Source of the DNA: CAZHAX01 sp964530325
Lineage (GTDB): Bacteria; Chloroflexota; Anaerolineae; B4-G1
Assembly (NCBI GenBank): GCA_964530325.1
Contig: CAZHAX010000004.1
Location: forward strand, 87,276-151,275
Reading direction: 5' to 3'
Length of the DNA: 64,000 bases
Of this stretch, positions 35,035-44,396 are shown in pieces. Position 1 is the first letter of the stretch, and each line of letters starts with the position of its first letter. The notes beneath the pieces are model-generated. The model was given only the letters and a program-made list of their open reading frames with translations. It was not told the DNA's origin and did not search any database. The position numbers were made by a program, and so were the translations under genes.

Positions 35035-37272
35035 ATGATTCGCTTGGCCAGGTACCTCAAACCTTATATGGGAATGGTCCTGCTCGCCATCGTCCTGCTC
35101 TTCGCGCAGGCGAACTTCGATCTGGCGCTGCCGGACTATCTCTCGCGGATCGTCAATGTGGGCATCCAGCAGGGCGGCATCGAGAACGCAGTGCCACTGG
35201 CGATGCGCGAGAGCCAGATGGCGAAACTACTCATCTTTGTCAGCGATGAAGACAGGGCGGCTGTACTCGACGCCTACAAGCTGATCGATCAGGCCTCACC
35301 AGAGTACGAGACCGCCGTGCAGGACTATCCCATTCTGGGGACGGAACCGGTCTACGTACGCAGCGCAATGAGCCAGGAGGAGATCGACCGCCTCAGCCCT
35401 GTCACCGGCCGGGCCATTCTGGTCGTTTCGCTGATAGATCGGCTGATGGCTGACCCCTCGAGCATCCCGGACCTGGGTGCAGATCTACCATTCGACCCCA
35501 GCATGATCCCGCCGGGCGCAGACCTCTTCGCCCTCTTGGCGCAGCTTCCCGCGGCGCAACTGGAGCAGATCAAGAGCCGCATCGGTGAGCAGTTCGCCCT
35601 GCTGGGCGATAGGGCGATCATTCAGGCGGCTGCGAGGCCTATCCAGGCGGAGTACGAAGCCGTCGGCTTAGATACGCACGAGCTGCAGACCAGCTACATC
35701 CTCGGCGTCGGTGGAGTGATGTTGCTGCTCACACTGTCCGCTGGCGCCTGCACGATCGCTGTAGGCTTCCTGGCCGCGCGAACGGCGGCCGGCGCGGGGC
35801 GCGATATCCGCAAGGATCTCTTCAGCAAGGTGGAGAGCTTCTCCAGCACCGAGTTCGACAGCTTCTCCACTGCCTCCCTGATCACGCGCACCACGAATGA
35901 CGTCACTCAGATCCAGACGGTGATCATGATGCTGCGCCTCGCGTTCTTTGCACCGATCATGGGCATAGGCGGCGTCATCCGCGCCCTGGGCAAGGGGGGC
36001 TCGATGTGGTGGCTGATCGCCGTCGCAGTGCTCACGCTGATCGGCCTGGTCCTGGTCGTCGTCTCCATTGCCATGCCCAAGTTCAAGGCGGTGCAGAAGC
36101 TGATCGACCGCATCAACCTGGTGGCCCGCGAGAGCCTGTCCGGCATGATGGTCATCCGCGCCTTCAACAGGCAGGCGTTCGAGGAGAACCGTTTCGACAA
36201 GGCGAACGTCGATCTGACTGCGGTAATGTTGTTCATCAACCGGGTGATGGTGATCATGATGCCGGTGATGATGCTGATCATGAACGGCCTGGCCATGGCG
36301 ATCATCTGGGTCGGCGCCCATCAGATAGCCGAGGCAAACATGCAGGTCGGTGACATGATGGCCTTCATCCAGTACGCCATGCAGATCGTGATGTCGTTCC
36401 TGATGCTGACCATGCTGTTCGTCTTCCTGCCGCGCGCCGCCGTGTCCGCCGACCGCATCGCCGACGTGCTGGACACTGAGCCGGTCATCCGCGATCCCCA
36501 GCAGCCCCGCGAGTTCGCCCGGGCCACGCACGGTGAAATCGAGTTCCGCCGCGTCTCCTTCCGCTATCCCGGAGCGCCTGAGAACATACTGCGCGACATC
36601 ACATTCACTGCCCAGCCCGGCCAGACGATCGGGGTTATCGGCCCCACCGGCTGCGGCAAGTCGACGCTGGTCAACCTGATACCCCGCTTCTACGACGTGT
36701 CCGAGGGTGCAGTGCTGGTCGACGGCGTCGACGTGCGAGAGGTATCCCAACAGGACCTGCGAGACAGGATTGGCTATATCCCGCAGACCGGCACGCTCTT
36801 CTCAGGCACCATCGAGAGCAACCTGCTCTACGCAGATGAGAACGCCAGCGCTGAGACGCTGCGGGAAGCGATCGGCGTAGCCCAGGCGAGCGAGTTCGTC
36901 TTTGCAGACGAGCTGGGCCTGCAGGCGCCGATCGCCCAGGGCGGGGCGAACGTATCCGGCGGTCAGAAGCAGCGCCTGTCGATCGCCCGCGCCCTGGTCA
37001 AGAAGCCGCCCATCTACATATTCGACGACAGCTTCTCCGCACTCGACTTCCGAACGGACCAGGCCCTGCGCGCGGCCCTGAAGCAGAAGACCGGTGACAG
37101 CACAGTCTTGATCGTGACCCAGCGGGTGGGCACGATCAAGAACGCCGACCAGATCATAGTGCTCGAAGAGGGCCGGCTGTGCGGTGTCGGCACACACCAC
37201 CATCTGATGGAATGCTGCGAGTGCTATAGAGAGATCGCGCTGTCGCAGCTGAGCGCGGAGGAACTGGCATGA
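35035..37272 (+). CDS. heterodimeric ABC exporter, subunit with degenerate ATPase site
   Basis: 745 residues. One membrane segment at 14-32, then an unusual extracytoplasmic insertion (about 35-215) before the other membrane segments. The NBD has GPTGCGKST and signature VSGGQ, but the catalytic base after Walker B is Asp665 (IFDDSFSALD) and the H-loop His is Gln (IVTQRVGT). Thus its own site is non-catalytic, as in TM287/BmrC-type pairs. It overlaps its partner gene by four bases (ATGA). Confidence 0.92.
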   Translation: MIRLARYLKPYMGMVLLAIVLLFAQANFDLALPDYLSRIVNVGIQQGGIENAVPLAMRESQMAKLLIFVSDEDRAAVLDAYKLIDQASPEYETAVQDYPILGTEPVYVRSAMSQEEIDRLSPVTGRAILVVSLIDRLMADPSSIPDLGADLPFDPSMIPPGADLFALLAQLPAAQLEQIKSRIGEQFALLGDRAIIQAAARPIQAEYEAVGLDTHELQTSYILGVGGVMLLLTLSAGACTIAVGFLAARTAAGAGRDIRKDLFSKVESFSSTEFDSFSTASLITRTTNDVTQIQTVIMMLRLAFFAPIMGIGGVIRALGKGGSMWWLIAVAVLTLIGLVLVVVSIAMPKFKAVQKLIDRINLVARESLSGMMVIRAFNRQAFEENRFDKANVDLTAVMLFINRVMVIMMPVMMLIMNGLAMAIIWVGAHQIAEANMQVGDMMAFIQYAMQIVMSFLMLTMLFVFLPRAAVSADRIADVLDTEPVIRDPQQPREFARATHGEIEFRRVSFRYPGAPENILRDITFTAQPGQTIGVIGPTGCGKSTLVNLIPRFYDVSEGAVLVDGVDVREVSQQDLRDRIGYIPQTGTLFSGTIESNLLYADENASAETLREAIGVAQASEFVFADELGLQAPIAQGGANVSGGQKQRLSIARALVKKPPIYIFDDSFSALDFRTDQALRAALKQKTGDSTVLIVTQRVGTIKNADQIIVLEEGRLCGVGTHHHLMECCECYREIALSQLSAEELA

Positions 37273-39161
37273 ATCAGCGAGACAGCAACAAAGCCGGCGA
37301 CCGGCCGCTGATCGGGCCCGGAAGCGGCCGCGGGCTGATGGGCCGTGGCGGTCACGTGCGCATGGCCATGATGGGCGGCGACAAGCCCCGGGACTTCAAA
37401 GGTACGATGGCCAGGCTGATCCAGTACCTGGGCAAGTACAGAAGCGCCGTGGCGATCGTTCTTGTGTTTGCGGTGGCCTCGACGGCGGCCGCCATCGCCG
37501 GGCCGAAGATCCTGGGCCGGGCGACGACCAAGCTCTTCGAGGGCGTGCTCGCCGAGCTCAGCGGAACGGGTGAGATTGATTTTGCCTACGTGGGCCAGAT
37601 ACTCCTGACTACACTTGGCCTGTACTCGGCGTCGGCGCTATTCAGCTACATCCAGGGCTGGATCATGGCCAACGTCTCGACCAGCCTGGCCTACCGCTTC
37701 CGCAGAGATATCTCCCTGAAGATCAACCGCCTGCCGCTGAAGTACTTCGACGGCACTACCCAGGGCGAGGTCCTCTCCCGCATCACCAACGACGTCGATA
37801 CGGTCAACCAGACGCTGAGCCAGAGCCTGACCCAGATCATCACCTCCGCCGTGACAGTCGTCGGCGTGCTCGTCATGATGCTATCGATCAACTGGTTGAT
37901 GACGGTGGTGGCTCTGCTGACCATACCCCTGTCCGGGGTGGTGGTCACGCTCATCGTCAAGCAATCGCAGAAGCACTTCATGCGCCAGCAGGTCTACCTG
38001 GGGCACATCAACGGCCACGTGGAGGAGATGTACGGCGGCCACCTGGTGATGAAGGCCTTCAACGGCGAAGAGAGGAGCATCCGCACCTTCACGGGTCTCA
38101 ACGACACTCTCTACGATTCCGCCTGGCGCTCGCAGTTCCTATCGGGCATGATGATGCCCCTGATGCGCTTCGTAGGAAACGTGGGCTACGTCGCCGTGGC
38201 CGTGACCGGCGGGTGGCTCGCCGCCGCAGGCTCCATCACGGTCGGCGACGTGCAGGCGCTGATCCAGTACGTCACCTCGTTCACCCAGCCGATCAGCCAG
38301 CTGGCCAGCATCTCCAACGTGCTGCAGCAGACTGCCGCGGCGGCCGAGCGCGTCTTCGAGTTCCTCGACCAAGAGGAGGAAGTGGCCGAGGCGGCGCAGC
38401 CGGTCACGTTGCCCAAGGTCACGGGACAGGTGGAGTTCAGGAACGTGGCCTTTGGCTACGACCCGAAGCAGGCCGTGATCCACGACTTCAGCGCGGTCGC
38501 CGAGCCCGGCAAGAAGATCGCAATCGTGGGGCCGACAGGCGCCGGGAAGACGACGATGGTCAAGCTCCTGATGCGCTTCTACGACGTCAACGGTGGGGCG
38601 ATCCTGGTCGACGGGCACGACATTCGCGACTTCTGCCGTGCGGACCTGCGCACCATGTTCGGCATGGTGCTGCAGGATACCTGGCTCTTCAACGGCACCA
38701 TCATGGAGAACATCCGCTACGGCCGGCCGGAGGCGAGCGACAAAGAGGTCATCAGCGCCGCCAAGACGGCGCACGTCGACCACTTCGTGCGCACGCTGCC
38801 GGACGGGTACGACATGGAGATCAACGAAGAGGCTACCAACGTCTCCCAGGGCGAGAAGCAGCTGCTGACGATCGCCCGCGCCGTTCTGGCCGACCCCAGC
38901 ATGCTGATCCTGGACGAAGCGACGAGCTCGGTCGACACGCGCACCGAGCTGCTGATCCAAGAGGCGATGGACAGGCTCATGGCCGGCCGGACGAGTTTCA
39001 TCATCGCCCACCGCCTCTCGACGATCCGCAACGCCGACCTGATCCTGGTGATGAACGACGGCGATATCGTGGAGAAGGGCAGGCACCAGGAGCTGCTGGA
39101 AAGAGGCGGCTTCTACGCCGAGCTCTACAACAGCCAGTTCGAGAACAGCCGGCCCAGCTAG
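37269..39161 (+). CDS. heterodimeric ABC exporter, subunit with intact ATPase site
   Basis: 630 residues. An N-terminal Gly/Arg-rich segment is followed by six membrane segments and an NBD with GPTGAGKTT, Walker B LILDEATSSVD (Glu550 intact) and H-loop AHRLST. Its signature is VSQGE instead of LSGGQ, the usual swap in the subunit that pairs with a degenerate partner. Together with the preceding gene it forms a multidrug- or lipid-type exporter, probably under TetR control. Confidence 0.93.
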   Translation: MNQRDSNKAGDRPLIGPGSGRGLMGRGGHVRMAMMGGDKPRDFKGTMARLIQYLGKYRSAVAIVLVFAVASTAAAIAGPKILGRATTKLFEGVLAELSGTGEIDFAYVGQILLTTLGLYSASALFSYIQGWIMANVSTSLAYRFRRDISLKINRLPLKYFDGTTQGEVLSRITNDVDTVNQTLSQSLTQIITSAVTVVGVLVMMLSINWLMTVVALLTIPLSGVVVTLIVKQSQKHFMRQQVYLGHINGHVEEMYGGHLVMKAFNGEERSIRTFTGLNDTLYDSAWRSQFLSGMMMPLMRFVGNVGYVAVAVTGGWLAAAGSITVGDVQALIQYVTSFTQPISQLASISNVLQQTAAAAERVFEFLDQEEEVAEAAQPVTLPKVTGQVEFRNVAFGYDPKQAVIHDFSAVAEPGKKIAIVGPTGAGKTTMVKLLMRFYDVNGGAILVDGHDIRDFCRADLRTMFGMVLQDTWLFNGTIMENIRYGRPEASDKEVISAAKTAHVDHFVRTLPDGYDMEINEEATNVSQGEKQLLTIARAVLADPSMLILDEATSSVDTRTELLIQEAMDRLMAGRTSFIIAHRLSTIRNADLILVMNDGDIVEKGRHQELLERGGFYAELYNSQFENSRPS

Positions 39162-39207
39162 AGCTGCGCCCTACAGGAATCGGCCTCCCGGCGCTCCGCA
39201 CCAAGAG

Positions 39208-39230
39208 GCCACCGGCTCGCTGCCGGTGGC
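39208..39230 (+). terminator. hairpin after the ABC exporter
   Basis: GCCACCGGC-TCGCT-GCCGGTGGC, a perfect 9-bp stem followed by TTCGCC. Ends the tetR/ABC transcript, convergent with the TPR gene. Confidence 0.6.
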
Positions 39231-39314
39231 TTCGCCGTCTGCGGGCAGCTCGCTGCAGCCGGACCGTGACGCTCCAGGCGACCCCGCCGCAGTGCCCCGC
39301 GACCACAGCGGCTT

Positions 39315-40364
39315 CTACTGGGCCAGCCTGACCGCTTCCAGACGTTCGGCGATATCGTCATAGACGATCTCGCCCTCGACAGTGGCCAAGAGCGCCGCCT
39401 CCTCGAGAACGCCCAGCGCCTTTTCGTACTCCCCCCGCAGATAGTGGATCTGCCCAAGCGTCAGCAAGTAGCGAGACATCTCAAGATCGTAGTCAGCCCC
39501 GGCGATCGCCCGGGCGGCCAGCTGTTCGGCCTCGTCCAGATCGGTGAGCTGGTACCAGACGAGGAACCAGGCTTTGCCGTTGAGCGCTACTGGCTCGTAG
39601 GGCGCGATGTCGAGCGCACTCTCCAGGTCTGCAGAAGCCCCCTCGAAGTCGCGCGCCTCCGCGCGCGCCAGGCCGCGGCCCACGTAAGCCTCGATACTAC
39701 GGGGATCGAGAGCGAGCGCCCAAGAGAACTCGGACTGCGCCTCCGCAATGCTGCCTGCCCCTAAGAGAGCCCGGCCAAGCCAGACGTGGTTGCGCGCGCT
39801 GCCGGGGTCGATCGAGGTGGCCTCGTACAGGGGCCCCAGCGAGGCAGCGTATTCGCCCCGCTCTGCAAGAACGTGCCCTCTCCAGGCGTAGGCATCCGCC
39901 AGCTGGTCGTTCAGCGCCACGGCCTGGGAGAAATCCGTCAGCGCCGCAGACCACTCCTTGAGCCAGAAGCTGGCCTCGCCCCGCCCCACGTAGGCCTCGG
40001 CTAGACTCGGATCCAGCTCTATCGCTGTGTTGAAGTCCTGAAGGGCAAAAGTGTAGGCTCCGAGCGTCATGTAGGCGAAACCGCGCTGCACCCGGAGTGT
40101 GGGATTGGCGGGGTCCTCGGCCAGGTCGATGTCATAGCGCGTCTGGGGCGGAAGCGGCGTGGGCGTGGGGGTCGCCTCCGGCGTGGGACTTCGGGTAGCA
40201 GTCGCAGTCGGCCCCGCCGTCGGCGTCGGGATTTCGCTCAACGACGCAGCGGCAGGGAGGGCGCTCAGTTGGCTGAGAATCCACAGCCCCATGCCAGCGT
40301 AGAGGCCCAGGGTCGCCACCCCAAGGGCTGCTACGATCAGAGACTGGCCCCGTGTCAGCTTCAT
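39315..40364 (-). CDS. membrane-anchored tetratricopeptide repeat protein
   Basis: 349 residues. N-terminal membrane segment (residues 9-31), Thr/Pro-rich linker (TPTPEATPTPTPL-like), then at least six TPR units of 34 residues, such as LGAYTFALQDFNTAIELDPSLAEAY split over the repeat. Protein-protein scaffold on the outer face. Start MKLTRGQ at 40364 has GAGAGGGG upstream. Divergent from queG. Confidence 0.85.
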   Translation of the reverse strand: MKLTRGQSLIVAALGVATLGLYAGMGLWILSQLSALPAAASLSEIPTPTAGPTATATRSPTPEATPTPTPLPPQTRYDIDLAEDPANPTLRVQRGFAYMTLGAYTFALQDFNTAIELDPSLAEAYVGRGEASFWLKEWSAALTDFSQAVALNDQLADAYAWRGHVLAERGEYAASLGPLYEATSIDPGSARNHVWLGRALLGAGSIAEAQSEFSWALALDPRSIEAYVGRGLARAEARDFEGASADLESALDIAPYEPVALNGKAWFLVWYQLTDLDEAEQLAARAIAGADYDLEMSRYLLTLGQIHYLRGEYEKALGVLEEAALLATVEGEIVYDDIAERLEAVRLAQ

Positions 40365-40415
40365 CCCCTCTCCCCGGGCGTCAAGTATATGGCAACACAG
40401 CCCGGCGCGCAACTG

Positions 40416-40444
40416 TTGACAGATGGCTTGGCGGACCCTATACT
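40416..40444 (+). promoter_or_regulatory. queG promoter
   Basis: TTGACA (40416-40421), 17 bases, TATACT (40439-40444). The ATG lies 11 bases after the -10 box, leaving a leader of about five bases. Confidence 0.75.
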
Positions 40445-40455
40445 AGCTGGCCAGG

Positions 40456-41613
40456 ATGGACGGCCGGCGAGATGGGCAGAGGCTCGAGGAGCGGGTCCTC
40501 GCCGAGGCCAATCGGTTGGGTTTCGACTTGGCCGGTATTGCGCCTGCCAGTCCGGCGCGCCGTCTCGCTTCGTACAAGTCCTGGCTTTCCGCCGGCCACC
40601 ACGGAGAGATGGGTTACCTCTCTCGCATTGATCGGGTGGAGCGGCGGGAGAACCTGGCCCGTGTACTGCCGGGCGTCAAGTCCATCGTCTCCGTAGCCCT
40701 CAACTACTACCCCGGCGATGCTCCAGCGCCTGCTGACGATGCGGTCGAGCGCGGCTTGGTCGCCAGATACGCCTGGGGGGAGGACTACCACGAGCTGATG
40801 CTCGGCCGGCTCGAGGAGCTGGCGGGCTTGGTCAGCGCTACGGCGAGATGTGCAGTTCGTCACCGGGCCTACGTGGACACCGGGCCGCTGCTGGAGCGCG
40901 ACCACGCGGCACAGGCCGGGCTCGGCTTCATCGGCAAGAACACCTGCCTGATCAATCCCCGGCGGGGCTCCTGGCTGTTCCTGGGAGAGCTGCTGGTCGA
41001 CGTCGAGCTCCAGCCCACCCCGGCGGCGAAGATGCCTTCGTGCGGCTCCTGCCGCCGCTGCCTGGACGCCTGCCCCACCGGCGCGCTCATCCAGCCCTAC
41101 GTGCTCGATGCCAGGCGCTGCATCTCCTATCTGACGATCGAACTAGAGGGTGCGATCCCTCTCGAGCTTCGGCCTCTGATCGGCAACCGGCTCTACGGCT
41201 GCGACGTATGCCAGGATGCTTGCCCCTGGCAGCGCTTCGCCCGGATTACCCGCGAGCAGTCGCTCCTGGCGCCGGGGGCCGATCAGGCGAGCCCCGCCCT
41301 GGCGCCCCTGCTGAAGCTTGGCGAGCAAGCCTTCCAGCGCCGGTACCAGGGGACTGCCCTGGAGCGAACAGGCCGGGCCCGCCTCTTGCGCAACGTCGCT
41401 GTGGTGCTGGGCAACTGCGACGGTCAGCCGGGCACAGATGCCCTGATCGCGGCCCTGGGCGACAGCGAGCCGCTCGTCCGCGGCCACGCAGCTTGGGCAC
41501 TGGGCCGCAGAGGCGGCGAAGGAGCCCTCGCCGCGTTGAGATCGGCCCTATCCGCGGAGACGGACGAAGATGCCCGGCGGGAGATACAGGCTGCCTTGAT
41601 GGCGGGCGTTTAG
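40456..41613 (+). CDS. queG: epoxyqueuosine reductase
   Basis: Last step of queuosine synthesis in tRNA: reduces epoxyqueuosine with cobalamin and two 4Fe-4S clusters. 385 residues. It shows LGFIGKNTCLINPRRGSW, then CGSCRRCLDACPTGAL and CDVCQDACPWQRF for the clusters, and a C-terminal HEAT-like repeat (LGDSEPLVRGHAAWALGRRGG). No Shine-Dalgarno is seen; the mRNA is nearly leaderless. Confidence 0.95.
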   Translation: MDGRRDGQRLEERVLAEANRLGFDLAGIAPASPARRLASYKSWLSAGHHGEMGYLSRIDRVERRENLARVLPGVKSIVSVALNYYPGDAPAPADDAVERGLVARYAWGEDYHELMLGRLEELAGLVSATARCAVRHRAYVDTGPLLERDHAAQAGLGFIGKNTCLINPRRGSWLFLGELLVDVELQPTPAAKMPSCGSCRRCLDACPTGALIQPYVLDARRCISYLTIELEGAIPLELRPLIGNRLYGCDVCQDACPWQRFARITREQSLLAPGADQASPALAPLLKLGEQAFQRRYQGTALERTGRARLLRNVAVVLGNCDGQPGTDALIAALGDSEPLVRGHAAWALGRRGGEGALAALRSALSAETDEDARREIQAALMAGV

Positions 41614-41755
41614 GGAGCGGCATACGAAGAGATACGCTGGCCAGGCCGGACAGGCCACGGCTCCGGCAGCCGCCGGCAGGCCGCAGCTGAACATGCCACC
41701 TCTACCGATCCTGCCCCCACGCCGGCGTGGCCGCCCAGCGTCTCCCGTTCGCTGC

Positions 41756-42400
41756 CTACATGCGCCGCCCGGCGCGCAGCGTTCGGCCGACGATCCACAC
41801 GCCGGCCAGAATCGCCGCCCCGGCGAAGACGTACACCAAGCCCTGTGGTGAGTTCACCATCAGACCGACTCCCAGGAGGGCCAGCACAGCGGCAGGAATG
41901 AGCGCCCACCGCAGGCGCCCCTTTGGCGTATCCACCAGCGAGAGCAGCCCGAAGGTCCCAGCCAGCCCGAGAAACAGGATACCGCCCCCGGCCGCGCCGC
42001 CCAGCGGCTCTGCCAGCCCGGCGACTGCCGCCAGCGTGATCAGCGATCCTCCCGGTATGATTGCCCACCACTGCTCCCGATCGGTGAGATAGATGACAAC
42101 GAACGGTAGGCCAGCACAGCCCAGGAAGGCCGCTCCCCCGATCCCGGCCAGCTCCGCGTCCAGCAGGGACAAGCCGATCACAGCTGCCAGCCCCAGCAGC
42201 GAGCCGGCAGGGATAAGAGGCCACCACTGAGCACGATCTGTAAGATAGACGGTGATGAAGATGACCCCGCCTGCCCCAAAGAGGAACGCCCAGATGACGC
42301 CCGATTCCGAGGGCAGCAAGCCCAGGTTCTGCAGCAGAGCGACTGCGCCTGCCGCGATCAGGAGAACGCCGACGACGACGCGAACCCAGTACCCCTTCAT
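41756..42400 (-). CDS. multi-pass membrane protein with repeated YLTDRxQWW motif
   Basis: 214 residues, about seven hydrophobic segments. The motif VYLTDRAQWWPLIPAGSL recurs as IYLTDREQWWAIIPGGSL, and TPKGRLRWALIPA is a weaker third copy, so the protein arose by internal repetition. Unknown function. Its upstream region carries two palindromes and faces the ubiquitin-like cluster. Confidence 0.75.
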   Translation of the reverse strand: MKGYWVRVVVGVLLIAAGAVALLQNLGLLPSESGVIWAFLFGAGGVIFITVYLTDRAQWWPLIPAGSLLGLAAVIGLSLLDAELAGIGGAAFLGCAGLPFVVIYLTDREQWWAIIPGGSLITLAAVAGLAEPLGGAAGGGILFLGLAGTFGLLSLVDTPKGRLRWALIPAAVLALLGVGLMVNSPQGLVYVFAGAAILAGVWIVGRTLRAGRRM

Positions 42401-42422
42401 CTACAACCCTCCCCACTCTACT

Positions 42423-42472
42423 GTGGAAGCACTTCCACCTGGTCCAGGTCTCCCAGCCCGCGGCCAAGTATA
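42423..42472 (-). promoter_or_regulatory. promoter and twin palindromes before the membrane protein gene
   Basis: Minus-strand TATACT (42472-42467) lies about 70 bases upstream of the ATG at 42400. Downstream of it are ACCTGGTCCAGGT (42437-42449) and GTGGAAGCACTTCCAC (42423-42438), which share two bases. Positions just after the start site fit operators that block transcription. Confidence 0.5.
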
Positions 42473-42552
42473 CCAGCGATGCGCAGGCCAGGCAGCAGGC
42501 AGGCCCCACGCGCGCCGGCCGCCGTCACCCGCCAATTGGAACGCCGGGCCTA

Positions 42553-42581
42553 TTGACAAGCGGCGAGAACTGTTGTATTAT
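42553..42581 (+). promoter_or_regulatory. promoter of the ubiquitin-like cluster
   Basis: TTGACA (42553-42558), exactly 17 bases, TATTAT (42576-42581). One of the best sigma-70-type promoters in the window. Start site expected near 42588. Confidence 0.8.
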
Positions 42582-42598
42582 AGGGCCATGCTGTCAGA

Positions 42599-42609
42599 TG
42601 GTCTGACCA
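42599..42609. promoter_or_regulatory. predicted GntR/FadR-type operator
   Basis: TGGTCTGACCA is an 11-bp palindrome that fits the TGGTnnnACCA pattern bound by FadR-class GntR regulators. It lies about 11 bases after the predicted start site and 40 bases before a gene whose product starts with a GntR-type HTH, so autorepression is likely. GGTCTG and CAGACC (42600-42616) could also form a small hairpin. Confidence 0.6.
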
Positions 42610-42648
42610 GCAGACCGCAGACTCATACAGCACCGCAGGGCTGAATCA

Positions 42649-44379
42649 ATGGCCAAGGATATCAAGCCTGTACCTAGGACGACGCTGGCGCGCACAGTAG
42701 CCGCCAGGCTCGTCTCCCTGATCGCCGACGGCACGTTCAAACCCGGCGACAGGCTGCCCCCAGAGCGCGAGCTGGCGAATCAACTCGAGGTTGGGCGCTC
42801 GACGATCCGCGAGGCCCTGCAGAGCCTGGGCTTGATGAACCTGATCGACGTTCAGCCTGGCCGGGGAACGTTCGTCAACGAGATCGACCGCGAGGCCGCC
42901 GCTCAGATCGAAGAGATGATCAAGCTGGCGGAGCAATCGAGCACGGCAACCTCGACGCAGCCCCTCCTGGGCCTGACGCGCACGCCACCGCCCGGACTCA
43001 CCCTTCCGCCCAGCCCGGAGAAGCCCACTGCCCTACACGTGCCCAATCTGAGGCGCGATCGGCTGGGCACCTTTGACTTTATCTCCTGGTGGGAACACGA
43101 TAAGGTGCAGGCAGCGAAGATCATGATCGTAGGCGCTGGCGCTCTGGGGAACGAGGTTCTCAAGAACCTGGCCCTGATGGGCGCCGGCAACCTATTCGTC
43201 GTGGACTTCGACACCATCGAAGCGGCCAACCTCAGCCGCTCAGTCCTCTTCCGCGCTCAGGACACCGGCCAGAAGAAGGCGGAGGTCGCGGCCCGCCGGG
43301 TCAAGCAGCTCAATCCCGACGTCAACGTGCAGTTCTTCCACGGGGACGTGAATACGGACCTGGGGCTGGGCGTCTTCCGCCGCATGGACGTGGTGGTAGG
43401 CTGCCTCGACAACCGCGAGGCTCGCTTGTCGGTCAATCGCTTCTGCTACTGGCTGAACAAGCCCTGGGTCGATGGCGCTATCCAGGAGCTGTTCGGCCTG
43501 GCCCGTGTGTTCGTTCCCGGCGAGGGAGCCTGCTTCGAGTGCACCTTGACCGAGCAGGCGCGCCGGGACATGTCGCTCCGCTACTCCTGCCCGCTGTTGG
43601 CTCGCCAGAACATCCTCCTGGGGAAGGTGCCGACCACCCCGACCATCTCCTCCATCATCGGCGGCATCCAATCCCAGGATGCGCTCAAGCTTCTCCACAA
43701 CCTGCCCGTGGCCGCAGGTAAGGTCTTCCACTTCAACGGGTTAACCAACGAGAGCCGCATCACAGCCTACGTCGAGCGGGAGGACTGCGAGAGCCACTGG
43801 GTCTACGGCGAGATCACGGAGCTGGCAGAGCGGCGGGCGGCAGATACGACCCTGGCGCAGATGCTCGATATCGCCCGGGCTGAGCTCGGAAAGGGCGCCG
43901 TACTCGAACTCGACCAGGAACTGGTTCTCTCTCTCCAGTGTCACGTCTGCCAGACCGAATCGGAGGTGCTCAAGCCGGTCTCCCGCGTCAGCCTCGAGGA
44001 GGGGCGCTGCCCGGCCTGCGGCGAACTCCGCGAGGTGCAGATGACCCACGTTATCACAGGAGAGGAGCCCTTCCTCGACCGCACGCTGTTGGCGATCGGG
44101 GTACCTGCGCTACACATACTCAGAGCTCGCAACAACGAGGAGTACCGCTTCTACGAGCTGACAGGTGATCTGGAGGAGACGCTTCACTTCTCCCACTTCG
44201 GGAAGCCCGCCGCTTCACCGCGCATCCGGATCAAGTCAGCTCCCAGGCCTCAGATAACGATGAGCCCGGCAGGCACTGCGGACGGCGTAGGCGGTGATGG
44301 TGCGCCGGCCCATCCTGCCGAGGCAGCAGGGGGGGCCGAGGCTCGTGCCGCCGCGTCCGGCGGCTCTTCCGAAGGCTAG
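42649..44379 (+). CDS. E1-like ubiquitin-activating enzyme with N-terminal GntR-type DNA-binding domain
   Basis: 576 residues. Residues 10-78 are a FadR-type winged helix (FKPGDRLPPERELANQL, GRSTIREALQSLG, GRGTFV). After a Pro-rich linker, residues 140-350 form an E1/ThiF adenylation domain: GAGALG (162-167), VVDFDTIEAANLSR (D186/D188, R197), K209/K210 and GCLDNR (D254). Cys314 in RYSCPLL aligns with the catalytic Cys of UBA3-type E1s; C295 and C298 are near. A zinc ribbon follows (C431, C434, C454, C457), then a C-terminal domain and a disordered tail. It should adenylate and thioesterify the Ubl encoded at 46368. Confidence 0.9.
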   Translation: MAKDIKPVPRTTLARTVAARLVSLIADGTFKPGDRLPPERELANQLEVGRSTIREALQSLGLMNLIDVQPGRGTFVNEIDREAAAQIEEMIKLAEQSSTATSTQPLLGLTRTPPPGLTLPPSPEKPTALHVPNLRRDRLGTFDFISWWEHDKVQAAKIMIVGAGALGNEVLKNLALMGAGNLFVVDFDTIEAANLSRSVLFRAQDTGQKKAEVAARRVKQLNPDVNVQFFHGDVNTDLGLGVFRRMDVVVGCLDNREARLSVNRFCYWLNKPWVDGAIQELFGLARVFVPGEGACFECTLTEQARRDMSLRYSCPLLARQNILLGKVPTTPTISSIIGGIQSQDALKLLHNLPVAAGKVFHFNGLTNESRITAYVEREDCESHWVYGEITELAERRAADTTLAQMLDIARAELGKGAVLELDQELVLSLQCHVCQTESEVLKPVSRVSLEEGRCPACGELREVQMTHVITGEEPFLDRTLLAIGVPALHILRARNNEEYRFYELTGDLEETLHFSHFGKPAASPRIRIKSAPRPQITMSPAGTADGVGGDGAPAHPAEAAGGAEARAAASGGSSEG

Positions 44380-44396
44380 AGGAAGCCCAGCGATCG

